Shown here piece by piece: positions 1-10,733 of a stretch of 64,000 nucleotides of DNA. A program made the translations under genes and the position numbers. Location of the stretch: NCBI GenBank assembly GCA_023897205.1, contig JAHWDD010000003.1, forward strand, positions 4,467,665 through 4,531,664, given 5' to 3'. Within the stretch, counting starts at the first letter, position 1. Every line of letters starts with the position of its first letter. The stretch is from Exophiala sp. HKRS030 (lineage: Eukaryota; Ascomycota; Eurotiomycetes; Chaetothyriales; Herpotrichiellaceae). The notes beneath the pieces are model-generated. The model did not search any database and was not told where the DNA came from. It was given only the letters and a program-made list of their open reading frames with translations.

Positions 1-563
1 TTCGTACAGAAATGTGCGCGTTTCCCTGTCAAGATGCGGAATATACGTAGCAACTGCCGGACGATTGACTGCCGAAGCCACGGCCTTTCTCCGTCGTTTC
101 ATTGAATCAGAATATGGGCTCGTTCCGAGTGTCAAGCCTGCAGTATCCGAGATGAGCTGAGGCACGGTGTCAATAGAAATCAAATGTAGCAGACAGCGAA
201 TATTACCTTATGAAAGGTGTAAAACTCTGGTCTGGAGCTAGTCGCATGAGAATTCTGGTTAAAGATAGCCTTTGCAGCCGCGGCCGAGTTCACCACGAGA
301 ACTGGTATGTTTCCCAATTGAATTTGATAGACCGAGCCATATTTCTTGGCCCATTGACGATACTGTTCTGGTGCATCTTTGGAGCGAATCTGCCACAAAT
401 TGCCCACGATGGGTTTTCCTGGAGGGCCGGAAAATCCTGCAATGCGTGCTCGAAAGCGGATGAGTTCGTACAAAGCAAACGCAACTAGTCCGGCAACAGT
501 CAACAATATCGATATCACAGGCAAATCAATTGATCTGAGCGGAGTGCCACTCTTCAGTGCCAT
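1..563 (-). CDS. Cytochrome P450, CYP504-like (phenylacetate/3-hydroxyphenylacetate hydroxylase type), 5' part only
   Basis: The gene runs off the left edge of the window. Exon 1 is 563-207 (119 codons). A 50-bp intron (206-157, GTAATA...CTCAG) follows, and exon 2 continues from 156 past base 1. Visible features are a hydrophobic membrane anchor (residues about 14-32), the hinge motif GPPGKPIVGNLWQI and the stretch IQLGNIPVLVVN. After the splice the reading is LISDTAGLTLGTSPYSDS, then a KRRRK run and NRPAVATYIPHLD. This pattern is typical of the CYP504 family, whose Aspergillus members PhacA and PhacB hydroxylate phenylacetate and 3-hydroxyphenylacetate at the ER membrane. It looks closer to the B (homogentisate-forming) type, which fits the homogentisate dioxygenase nearby, but that choice is inference. 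The haem-binding Cys region lies outside the window. Confidence 0.85.
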
Positions 564-988
564 TTCGAATACCCGGTATGCCTTCTTCGTAATGACTTGC
601 AGGATTAATCAAGGGATAGTGATTCGACTTATTGGATACAATAGCCACCATTGTCGCGGTTGTGCCAGATATCACCATCTTCTGATTGTTCATTCCGTTG
701 AAGTATCCGTCGATCTGCTTTTTGCGGGGTGGCCGAATGTGAGACTCGGGGCTCCGAGCTTCCGACAGCATTACGAGGCTTCCCCACACATTCTCCAGCA
801 GAAGTCGGGACCCCTGTGCCCCTGCCCCGGATTCTGTGCCGAGAGACCGTTCGAGCGTCGGACCAAGAATGTATGTCAATGTTTGCTCGATACTAGAGAT
901 ACTCGAGTCCAGTTCAACTATCTGAAAGTCTTTGGGGGCTCGCTGAGGAACGGTTCTCTTCTCCCAACACCCAACCTGCTGAAGAAAA
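564..988. promoter_or_regulatory. Divergent intergenic region, P450 / flavin reductase
   Basis: These 425 bp lie between two head-to-head starts and presumably hold both promoters. Long open frames cross it on both strands, but they resemble nothing recognisable and are probably chance. No clear regulatory motif was identified. Confidence 0.5.
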
Positions 989-1828
989 ATGCCGTCGGCA
1001 AGGGCTCCCTTTAAGGACATCGAGTCAAGTCGACCCTTATTTGACCATGAAGCGAAGTTCGTCTTGACACAGCAGAGAAACCCATCATGGAGATGGGGTC
1101 AAGGAGCGTCGGTTGAAAACTCGGGCTCAAACTCCCAGCACGTGGAGATCGATCCTTGTGGCTCCGATAGATCAGCCATGATGAACTACAAGCTATTGAT
1201 CTCAGGCATAGTTCCTCGTCCTATTGGATTTCTGAGTACCCAAGCAGCAGACGGTAACACGGACAACTTGGCACCTTTCAGTTACACGCAAATCGTCAAT
1301 CACGACCCTCCGGTGTTTGTCGTTGGTTTTGCCGGAGCTCACGACAAGGACACACTGCGAAATCTCCGCAGTACAGGGGAATGTGTCATTAACATCATCA
1401 GCGAGGACTTTGTTGAAGCAGCAAACGCGACTGCTATCGATGCGCCATATGAGATGAGTGAATGGCATCTATCTGGTCTCACTCGCGCCCCAAGTAGGGA
1501 CGTTCGACCGCATCGTGTGAAAGAGAGTATTTTCAGCGTCGAAGGCAGGCTCATGGAGATCAAGGATTTTGAAAGTCGATTTTCAAAGGGAACCAAATCG
1601 GGATCGATGGCTGTGATTGAAGGTGTTCGCTTTTGGGTGCGCGAGGATGCATTAAGTGAGGATGGTTCGACCATTGATATTTCTGTCCTGCAGCCAATTG
1701 CTCGACTTGGCGGTATAATGTATGGCAGAGTGAATCAGGGTTTCGAAATACCTCGGCCACGCTTTCACGACCACAAACAAGAATTGCGCTTTGTTACAAG
1801 TACGGCTGCATATGATGAGCGTGATTAG
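989..1828 (+). CDS. Flavin reductase-like, FMN-binding split-barrel protein
   Basis: This is a single-exon frame of 279 codons starting at ATG 989. The core NYKLLISGIVPRPIGFLST, then NLAPFSYTQIVNHDPP and a GECVINIISEDFVEAANAT stretch, is the signature of the fungal flavin-reductase-like (FMN-binding split barrel) family. The C-terminal part contains the family's RLGGIMYGR motif. Members bind FMN; most fungal ones have no proven substrate. It lies between the P450 and acetoacetyl-CoA synthetase in an aromatic-degradation cluster, so it may have a redox role there, although microsomal P450s normally use the membrane P450 reductase instead. The first residues up to about 30 are less conserved in character, so a slightly later start is possible. 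Confidence 0.85.
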   Translation: MPSARAPFKDIESSRPLFDHEAKFVLTQQRNPSWRWGQGASVENSGSNSQHVEIDPCGSDRSAMMNYKLLISGIVPRPIGFLSTQAADGNTDNLAPFSYTQIVNHDPPVFVVGFAGAHDKDTLRNLRSTGECVINIISEDFVEAANATAIDAPYEMSEWHLSGLTRAPSRDVRPHRVKESIFSVEGRLMEIKDFESRFSKGTKSGSMAVIEGVRFWVREDALSEDGSTIDISVLQPIARLGGIMYGRVNQGFEIPRPRFHDHKQELRFVTSTAAYDERD

Positions 1829-2014
1829 CAACATCATGAAATCTGTTATTCAATCGAGGCTAGACTAGATAGATAAACTATTACACTTGGTTCCACCATA
1901 TCTATTCGAGTGCAAGACTATCTACACCAACAAGTCATAGACTAGCCTTCAGCACTGACGCGGTAGAGTATTGACGAAATACATCCAAATCATCGGGATG
2001 CACAAGTGTTGTCC

Positions 2015-4564
2015 TTAGTTTAGGATCAATCTTGCCCCTGAAATGACCTTTTTAACCGCAATCTCAAGCTTCTTACCGTTGACATTGTAAGGAACCTTTG
2101 GAATTTGATAGATCTTTTTCGGAACATGCCGTTTACTCAACGACGCAGCGATTTTATTTCGAAGTGCGATTTCGATCTCTTGATCAAACGCGATGCCCTT
2201 CTGCATCTGAACGAATAGCACGACCTGTTCGTCAGAGCCGTGAATGCTCTGACCAACGCACAAGGAGTCTTGTATGGCGTCCGAGAATTGGTCCACTATG
2301 GCATATATTTCCGACGATCCAAACCGAACGCCAGAAGGGTTGAGGATACCATCACTGAGTATCAACCGTCAATGAGATTGGAGAGAGATCTGGAACCGGC
2401 AACTTTACCTCCTTCCAAGCATCACAATTCCTTTACTTGTTGGGACAATCTTGGCATAGTCACCATGAGCCCATACTCCTGTACTCACAGTGTTAACAAA
2501 AAGCGCACAGGCCAAAGCTTCACATACCTGGGAATGTTTCGAAGTACGCGGCAGAATACTTCTTGTTGTTTGTATCGCCCCAGAATTCAACCGCTGCGCT
2601 TGGAAAAGCATGTTTGATGACAAGTTCTCCAGCCATTCCAGGTTTGCACGGAAGCCCGTCTTCGTTGAAAATATCGATGTCGAATCCAAGCTTCTTAGCG
2701 GTGATTTCTCCAGCATATTGTGGATGTACGATACTTCCATGAATCACTCCTCAGGTTAGATCATGATCATGTGAATGGGGCACAATTCATACAAGATCCG
2801 CAAACTTCTGTGCCGCCAGAAAACGATAGAATAGGAGGATTTCTGAATTCTCTTGATATCCAGCTCCAGATTGTGGCTGGTAGGACAGCGCCTGAGCTTC
2901 CAATCAGTCTGATCTGATCTATGCTCTTCAAGTGCCCTATATTGCATGTCAGTGAATGCAGCAGCAGTGTGCAAGAACCACCTGACCAGGTTGGACATGC
3001 TGATCTCGAAGTTCTGTAAAATACCGCGGACTTCCACCCAGAACAGTAGTCCTGGAAGGCGGTAAGTTTGATACCTTCAGTAGTACTGCCAGTCTTACCC
3101 TAGCAACAACAATCCTTTGAGATGATCAATCGGACTTGGCCAGAAGGGCGAACCATCGTACAGCACACATGTCGCACCGGTGAGTAGCCCACCCAAAAAG
3201 ATGTTCCACATTGTCCAACCAATCTAAAAAATTCCATTAACTCAAAGCCATCAACAAGGAAACAAAATTTACATTGGAGTAGTGGTAATACGTATCCCGA
3301 GGACCTAGATTTTCATGGAACATGTGCTCAATCTTCAAATTGAGGGTAACACCCTGTAGTAACTATCAGCATGTGGTTTCTCTCTACTCACGTCTCAGAG
3401 GAGAGATTTCTTACACCATGACCATGAACCATAGCTTTGGGCAATCCCGTGGTCCCAGAGCTGAAGAGAATGAACATTGGATGATCGAATGGAACGGGCA
3501 AGAACTCTTCATCTCGCCGGCTTGCCCGAACGAGGAATGTATCATATGGAGTACTTTAGATTCACCTTCCGTCAGCGTCCGTGAGCTTCAGTGGCGTTTA
3601 GATACGGACCTTCCAGTGGCATAAGTGGGGAGCCTCGCTTGTGGAATGTTGAGCACCTCCACCACCTCACAGGACACACCAGACTTCCTGATTTCTTCCG
3701 CCATTCTATCAGCACGACTAAGACATTCGTGTGGCTTGCCGTTGTATTGGTAGCCATTAATGGAGAAGATCATCTTGGGCTTCAGCTGTAGTAATCGATC
3801 GTTCAAAGCCTAGCAGCGCGATTAGGTTGAGTCGGGTCGCGAGCCGGAATGATGTTGACCTTTTCACCCATATCTCCCGCAATTGAGGTGAAGGTGGCAC
3901 CAATTGCTGCACAAGCCAGTAGCACAACCACGGCTTCGGGGCTATTGCTGCCAATGTCTTCGCGGATTTAGTTCTAGCGGGTGAGATCTGAGATCAACAA
4001 GAAACCCACATGCGATAATGTCACTCTGCTTGATGCGCGTTCCATGCAACGCGTCTGCAGTGACTCTCACTCTTTGCCTGAGTTGGTCCCATGTTACTAT
4101 TTCAGCATGTTCGGCACTGACTTGCTCTGAGAATGCCTTCAAAGCTATACCTTGCCTGCCAGAGGCAAGGATGTTTTCCGCGAAGTTCAAGGTAGCTCCT
4201 GGAAAGAAAGTTGGAAACTCGTCAATCCGGAGACTATCATCGACTGCGTGAGACCGTCAGTAACTGTCTGTTTAGGAATATTGAAGGAGACATATAAACG
4301 TGGGCTCCGAGGAGCATTTTATGCGCGCAAACTCCCAAAGCAACATCCAAAATCTATTTCGTTCTCGAATCGACCATTCGTGTAGATGATCGTAATTGGC
4401 TGCAAATTAAGTCAGTCTCCCCTGTTTGTCAATATATAGCATGACTAGCCTAGAGACTGATGTGTTCTATAGTTCACGAAGCCTCGAAATTTCTCCACAG
4501 GTAGGGCTGAGATTTTACTGAGGTCGGGGACCCAGGTTGGCTCAATCCGCACTTCGTCGCTCAT
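2015..4564 (-). CDS. Acetoacetyl-CoA synthetase, multi-exon
   Basis: An ANL-superfamily ligase that converts acetoacetate, ATP and CoA to acetoacetyl-CoA in the cytosol. Proposed start is ATG 4564; the stop is at 2015. Pieces in order: an N-terminal [17 protein letters not shown] segment near 4370, [14 protein letters not shown] (about 4195), the [19 protein letters not shown] region (about 3760), a [25 protein letters not shown] stretch (about 3200; read in parts), [11 protein letters not shown] followed by [14 protein letters not shown] across an intron near 2500-2545 (GTATGTG...TACAG), and the C-terminal domain with [16 protein letters not shown]. These match acetoacetyl-CoA synthetases rather than acetyl-CoA synthetases. 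Several introns are present; I did not fix every boundary, and the first intron (about 4380-4450) is uncertain. In this cluster it would consume the acetoacetate released by the neighbouring fumarylacetoacetase. Confidence 0.85.
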
Positions 4565-4918
4565 AATGTTCTCAAGAGGCCGAGAAATGTGGTAAATAGT
4601 CGATTTTTTTAAATTGGGAAGCAGTGACCTAACAAGTGATCTTGACTGCTGATAAAATATTTGGCCCAGGCTGGACAGCTGGCAACAAGTCTAACATGGA
4701 CAGTGAGATATACTCCAAGCTGCATAACTAGTTAATGCCCAGTCCAGGCTTACTGACGATGACTCCAACCCCACTGCTCGGGGACTTTCCGAGACTTCGA
4801 GCCCGAGGGCTAACAGAGTACACATCATGGCGTTCTTCGCCCTGCGTTTTGTAACCTATAGACACCGTTCATTGTATTCGAGAAATTCACATCTGTTGAC
4901 AAAATTTCAAAACGTACA
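4565..4918. promoter_or_regulatory. Divergent promoter region, acetoacetyl-CoA synthetase / fumarylacetoacetase
   Basis: This 354-bp gap separates two head-to-head catabolic genes whose products act consecutively, so a shared, co-regulated promoter is plausible. No specific factor site was identified with confidence. Confidence 0.5.
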
Positions 4919-6241
4919 ATGAGCCATCCCGATATGGCACGTCAATCGTGGTTAAATGTCTCTCCTACCTCCCCATTCTCTTTGAACAACCTTCCTTTCG
5001 GGATAGGTAGCCTGAAGAAGACATCAAAACCCTCACCAGTCGTTGCAATTGGTGAATCTGCACTCGACCTGGGCGAATTTGCTTCTGGTTCTGGCTTTGA
5101 TAAACTACCAGTTATCCAAAAGTCGCTCGATGTCTTTGAGAAGCCGACTCTAAATGCATTTGCTGCTCTTGGTAGACAAGTAACAGGCGACGTTCGCAGA
5201 TATCTGCAAGATGTATTAGATTCAAATGGGCAATATCCCGAAATACTCAAAGACAATGCTGAACTACAAAGACGGTGCATGGTTCCTCTGTCCGATCTGA
5301 AGATGTATCTTCCATTCGACATTGGCGGATTCAGTGATTTTTATGGCGGCATGAATCATGCTTACAACGCAGGGGCACTCTTTCGCGGCCAGAATGGAGC
5401 GCTGCTCCCGAATTATCTTCATCTACCGATGGCATACCACAGTAGAACTTCTTCAATATTCGTCTCAGGAACGGCTATACGTCGACCATGGGGTCAAATT
5501 GTTGAAGACTTGGCGAGCGAAGAGAAGAAACCAGTGTTTATGCCTAGTCGAACAATGGATTTTGAGCTAGAACTTGGGGCCTTTGTCTGCGGTGGAAACA
5601 CAGACTTCAGCAATATCCCAATTTCAGAAGCAGACAGCAATATATTTGGCTTTGTCTTGCTCAATGACTGGTCTGCACGAGACATACAAAGATGGGAATA
5701 TGTTCCTCTGGGCCCATTCAACGGCAAGAACTTCGCGACAACCATCAGTGCCTGGGTGGTATTGGCTGACGCACTGGAACCGTTTCGGAAGAAAGGTCTC
5801 AGCCATCCTGGGAAGCTGCTTCCGTATCTACAAGAAAAACGCGAGGACTTCACTTATGATCTCAATCTCTACGTCGATCTCGTCAGTGGAAAGACAAAAG
5901 AATCTACAACAATTTGTACCACAAACGCCGCAGACGGACTCGTGTGGTCCTTTCCTCAGATGGTAGCCCATCATACCATTACAGGGTGCAATCTGCGGGC
6001 AGGCGATCTGCTCGGTTCGGGGACTATCAGTGGAGCTACAAGATCAAATCTTGGTTGCTTATTAGAGCAGACCCTGAATGGAAAGCAAGCTTTGGTGTTA
6101 GCGAATGGAGAGGAGAGAACGTGGCTTGAAGATGGCGACGAAGTCATCCTCAGAGCTTATGCAGGGAATGAGCAGCAGGGACTTGTTGGCTTTGGCAATG
6201 CGGCTGGAGTGCTTCTACCAGCACATACCAATGTTCTGTAG
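4919..6241 (+). CDS. fahA: Fumarylacetoacetase (fumarylacetoacetate hydrolase)
   Basis: An intronless gene of 440 codons, full length for eukaryotic FAH. It carries an N-terminal SH3-like domain (to about residue 120) and the C-terminal FAH fold. Active-site residues known from mouse FAH are all placeable: the Asp-Phe-Tyr of SDFYGG, the general-base His seven residues after that Asp (MNHAYN), the Tyr of LPMAYHSR, metal-binding ELE in MDFELELGAFV, then NDWSARDIQRWEYVPLGPF with its metal Asp, Arg and Gln, the GK pair, and GSGTISG. The enzyme splits fumarylacetoacetate into fumarate and acetoacetate, the last step of tyrosine/phenylacetate degradation. Segments beside the catalytic residues deviate from the usual consensus (GGMN for SSRQ; AYHSR for GYHGR), suggesting a cluster-specific paralogue. 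Confidence 0.95.
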   Translation: MSHPDMARQSWLNVSPTSPFSLNNLPFGIGSLKKTSKPSPVVAIGESALDLGEFASGSGFDKLPVIQKSLDVFEKPTLNAFAALGRQVTGDVRRYLQDVLDSNGQYPEILKDNAELQRRCMVPLSDLKMYLPFDIGGFSDFYGGMNHAYNAGALFRGQNGALLPNYLHLPMAYHSRTSSIFVSGTAIRRPWGQIVEDLASEEKKPVFMPSRTMDFELELGAFVCGGNTDFSNIPISEADSNIFGFVLLNDWSARDIQRWEYVPLGPFNGKNFATTISAWVVLADALEPFRKKGLSHPGKLLPYLQEKREDFTYDLNLYVDLVSGKTKESTTICTTNAADGLVWSFPQMVAHHTITGCNLRAGDLLGSGTISGATRSNLGCLLEQTLNGKQALVLANGEERTWLEDGDEVILRAYAGNEQQGLVGFGNAAGVLLPAHTNVL

Positions 6242-6867
6242 CCATCAGATTCCGCCCGCCTTCAGGTATTGCCATGGTTCACAGTATGAATGACCAGATT
6301 CGAATTTTGCATACTTAGGCCAATTTGTTCTGAGAGGATTTCCAACAGCAGCAATACACCGCAAAGTCGCGACTTGGTTTAGCTTTCATTACCCACTATC
6401 CTTAGCAGGTTGTACTTCTAACGTAGACCAATTCATATTATGCCGATCAGGTGACGCATCACTTCTGGCCTACAAAGTTTGCTGTACCTCCTCGCGTCCA
6501 AATCTGAACGACCGAACAATTTCAATATTCTGTGACGCCGGGGGTTGCCCTGAAATGCCCAGACCTAAACTCTTCTTAGCGTCTTTGGCCGAAGTAGGCT
6601 TTACGCCCCTGTTGCGGTGTGCGGGATGAATCTGCAGTACGGACCTCCGAAGGCCTCGGAGGCTTTCCGAAAAACACTGAATACTGATATTGAGCTCGCC
6701 GTCGACCCCACATTACGGAAATCCCGGTCGGGTGGGCGGGTAGCGATGAGGCTACTTCTGACAGCAGGAGACCACCTCCAGATTGTCATCGCATATGTTT
6801 GTAGTATACAAAGTGAAAATTCTGACAGAACTTTTGCTTTCTACAACGTTCTGGACAGCACCCAGAA
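6242..6867. promoter_or_regulatory. Intergenic region upstream of homogentisate dioxygenase
   Basis: About 626 bp between tandem genes. It should contain the fumarylacetoacetase 3' end and the dioxygenase promoter. Short open frames here show no recognisable protein. Confidence 0.4.
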
Positions 6868-8350
6868 ATGCCGACCTCGAAGTTCCTAACACCGGAGAAG
6901 TACAGATACAATACGGGACTTGGATCGTACCAGGAGTTCGTACTCATCATATCTCTATCGTGTCATCGAGATATCTAACTAGAGCTGTAGAAGCGAAGCG
7001 ATAAGTGGTGCTTTACCAATAGCACAAAACACACCACAACGCCCACCGTACGGCCTATATACGGAAAAGATATCTGGGAGTGCTTTCCAGGCTCCACGAG
7101 GGGAGAATCAGCAGACATGGCTCTACCGAATCTTGCCATCAGCAGCACATCAACCATTTCAGCCTGTCGTTGCCCAAGACGGGGTAGAGCAGACAAATCT
7201 CAACAGATACGATAACCTTGTTCACATTCCCACTCAGGTGAGATGGGATCCTTTTGACATCAACGAGGACAATGATTGGATAAATTCCATGCAGCTACTC
7301 TGCGGTGCTGGAGAAGTTGCAACGAAATCAGGCTTGGGATTTTTCATTTTCAGCGCAGGACAGTCGATGGACTCTCGCAGTGCTTTCTCGTCCACAGACG
7401 GAGAACTTCTGATCATCGTCCAAAGCGGTGTTCTGGACATCAAGACTGAACTTGGCCACTTGTTAGTCCGGCCCTTGGAGATCTGCGTAATCCCACGGGG
7501 TATCAAGTATCACGTTTCCTTACCGAACGGACCTGTACGAGGATATGCTGCTGAGCTTCACCAGGGATGCTTCACTCTTCCAAACTTGGGTGTCTTGGGT
7601 TCCTTTGGATGCGCAAATTCAAGAGATTTCCAGGTTCCGGTTGCCGCGTTCGAGAATACCATGGGTCAGACTTATAATATCATCAACAAACACAACGGAC
7701 GACTATACAGCGCGCAACAGGATCACTCTGCTTTTGATGTTGTAGCTTGGCATGGTACTTACTTTCCCTACAAATATGACCTTGGTCGTTTTATGACCGT
7801 CGGAAGCATCTCATACGACCATCCTGACCCTTCGATATTCACACTGCTCGCTTCGTCACAAGGTGTTGCTGAGCTTGCGATATTTCCACCTCGCTGGCTG
7901 GTGATGGAGAATACCTTTCGTCCTCCGTGGTACCACCGCAATACTATGGCTGAACTCATGGGTCTTATTCACGGGGAGTATGATGCACGGACTGATGGAG
8001 GCTTTAGGCCTGGCGGCGCTAGCCTGCACAATGTGATGTGTGGACATGGACCTGATAGCAACACACACGCTCGAGCTTCTGTCGCGGAATTGCTGCCGCA
8101 GAAGATTGGTGAAGGTAGCATGGCGTTTGTATTGGAAGCCGATGTCCTGTTCGGTTTGAGTGACTGGGCATGGTCAAAATCCTGCAAAAGGCAGATCAAC
8201 TATAACGAGCAAACGTGGATGGGGCTGAAGAGTAACTTTGATCCGGCAGATGCTAAGGTGATTTCGCCTCTGCTCGAAGGGGATCAAGACAGCAAATCCG
8301 GACAAAAGGCTACCAATGGCGTACCAGCCAAACCAATTAATGGTGCATGA
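6868..8350 (+). CDS. hmgA: Homogentisate 1,2-dioxygenase
   Basis: Two exons, 6868-6935 and 6991-8350, with a 55-bp intron (GTTCGT...CTAACTAGAGCTGTAG), give 475 residues. The short first exon encodes MPTSKFLTPEKYRYNTGLGS and the splice creates YQESEAISGALP. This is followed by the family's QRPPYGLYTEKISGSAF and the ENQQTWLYRILPS stretch. The Fe(II) ligands of human HGD (His335, Glu341, His371) correspond to the His and Glu of WYHRNTMAE and the His of GHGPD; SLHNVM supplies the active-site His. The enzyme opens homogentisate to maleylacetoacetate. It belongs to the cluster with the P450, fumarylacetoacetase and acetoacetyl-CoA synthetase. The tail after about residue 445 is low in conservation. 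Confidence 0.95.
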
Positions 8351-8900
8351 GTACCTGTGGCTTGCTTGATCGATGACAACCGAGGTTCTCAGATAGCAAT
8401 CTTGATTCAGCAATAGCGTAGCGTAAGTGCGATCGCGTTCCATACTGTATTCCGCTTCAGGCTGTCGTTAACTTTTCTGGTCCTTAAAGTCCGGCCCTCG
8501 TTCGATATCAACATTCATTGAAGTGTAGTGCTATTATTGTAAGCTATGCGAAACAGATGCTTAAGAGGCAAGTGCAGTACAAGAATCTTCATCATAATAT
8601 GGGAAGGACAATTAATCTCCCCGATCATTCAATTTTGACACACAGCATGTGGTGATGTAGAAGGTCAAGTGCCGGTTGATGCTCGACAGAAAATTATCGG
8701 AAGCGATGTCCCGATATCAATCTCAATGTGTAGTTTGATTGAGGCAAAACTTTCAAGCCCAAATGCCCTTCACCATTTCGGCTTTTCTCCCACTGAGAGT
8801 CCGATGAGCTGCCACAGATTGTGGCTTGGACCTCCTTGGTTGCGCTGTTTCGGCTTCGTTTGGGGACGGTAAATCGGTCTCCTCGGACATGCCAAGGTCA
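8351..8900. other. Intergenic region between convergent genes
   Basis: About 550 bp between the 3' ends of the homogentisate dioxygenase and the MFS carrier. No gene was recognised; it presumably holds both 3' UTRs and terminators. Confidence 0.4.
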
Positions 8901-10733
8901 TCAAAGAATGAATCTGAACTTTGGATGATCGTCGCCGAGGTTGTCCGCCTCGTCCGCCGGCAGGCTCAACCGATAATCACGTTTACCATTCTCACGTGCC
9001 TTGTTCTCCCATCTTAAGTACACATTGAAACACGTAGCAATGATGAGTCCGAAACACATCAGACCAAGACCGGTGCTAAACCCAGTATGATAGGTTGGCG
9101 CTTCGCGCTGTAGGTAGATGAAGCTAGCCACGATGCCGGCGATGTTACCAAATCCAATCTGTTCATTGCGAATCAGTAAAGAAAACTGACACTAAATTAC
9201 CACATAGACGTACCTGCATCGCAACTCCAATCGCGCGTTTGTAGTGACCACCCATGTTGTTGCTGAGCCAAACAATGCTGATAGTCTGCGCAATGAACCC
9301 TCCGCTTGTGATAAGAAACAAGGAGAAATATCTAGCACCAATAGGGATACTTTTCATGCTGAATAGTAAAGCATACCCCACGATTGTAATCAGACCCCCT
9401 GTCATGAGTACTTCGTATCGCCGCTTGATTCGATCAGATACAATGGCTGCGCTAAGCGTGAAGACTGCCGCAACCGCAAAAATTGGAATTGTCATCACCT
9501 GCGCGCGGATCGATGTCCAGCCGAGCTGCCTCAAGATAGTTGGTGTGAAGAACACCGTGCTATACGTTGTGGTGGTGACTCCCAAGAAGATAAAAGTCCT
9601 GGAAACGCTGTCAGTCATTTACACATGAATTCTCCATCTATGTATGTACCCGAAGTAGATTTTAGGATCACCAAAAGCTCTTTTCGCAGCCTTTTTGTCC
9701 AATCTGTTCATAGTTACGCCCTCGACGTCACGAGAGAGTCGTCGACTCAACAGGTCACGCTCTTCGTCTGTAAGAAATTTGGCGGTGTCAGGCCAGTCGG
9801 GGATGATGAAGAAGCCGATTCCGGCAACGAGAACCGTTGCAATGCCTACTAGAGATTCAGCTCGGGCTCTAGCAAAGTTCAATCTGATGGCTTGCCTTCA
9901 ATGATGAAGATCCAGCGCCAACCAGAATAATTGGAGATGCCATCCATATGTGCAAGCGCATAAGCCAAAAGACCTGATACTGCCCCTGCCGTGATTGATG
10001 CACAGAAGAACATGTTTATCCGAATTTGGAGCTCCAATCTTCGGTAATACCTGGTAAGTGTTAGTGATTTGCTGGGGCTTAAAATTCAGCAGGCATACAT
10101 TGAAATCAGATAGGCACAGCCTGGGAAAAAGCCAGCCTCGAAGATCCCAAGCAGAAATCTGCACGCGACAAGTCCTCCAAAGGATCTTGTCAATCCCATG
10201 CCAATAGTCACTACACCCCATGCTGAGATTATACCAGTCAAATACCAGGAAGGACGAATGTTCTTGAGCAACAAGTTTGACGGGACTTCGCAAAGTATGT
10301 AAGGCACAAAGAATACAAAGAGAGCGACTGCAGAAATTGGTTAGTTCTTGTGGTCATTTGAAACACCCTGTAGCAGGTCGTGCCAGGATAACCACGCCAT
10401 AGACAGAGCTATGAGGAGGCCCATACTATTGTAGTCCGAGCCTTTCATTCCCAAGTCCGCCTCTAGACCTTGGATGCGCGCATTGCCGATGTTCACACTT
10501 ACACGTAAGCTTTTGCACACGACTGAGGATTTTCATGTTACTTACCGGTCAATGAATGCACACAGATATAGTGCAAAAAGCGTGGGAATCAAACGCATGT
10601 CGATCTTTCGAAGCAACATCTTCTCGGCAATGGGATCAAATGTATCAGAGATATCCTCAATTTTCAGATCAAGATCTTTGGGATATTCCTGCGCTCCACC
10701 TTCTCTGATACTTGGAGTCTTGAAGGATGCCAT
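8901..10733 (-). CDS. MFS carrier of the ACS (Dal5-like) family
   Basis: Seven exons: 10733-10546, 10497-10427, 10327-10099, 10050-9896, 9848-9650, 9598-9214 and 9158-8901. They sum to 1485 nt, or 494 residues. Signature segments are FALYLCAFIDR|VNIGNARIQG, FVPYILCEVPSNLLLK, GLVACRFLLGIFEAGFFPG, a YYRRLELQIRINMFF loop and WRWIFIIE. These place it in the anion:cation symporter family of 12-helix plasma-membrane carriers, which take up carboxylates, vitamins and allantoate. Its position beside the homogentisate genes suggests import of an aromatic acid, but the substrate is not readable from sequence. Oddity: intron 9849-9895 begins with GC (AAG|GCAAGC) instead of GT, and the downstream frame requires it. 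Confidence 0.9.

Noticed and set aside
379..1020. Long open frames on both strands (211 codons plus, 164 codons minus) between the P450 and flavin reductase
   Set aside because: They overlap each other and the P450 first exon, and contain no recognisable motif or sensible composition; they are probably chance frames in a promoter region.
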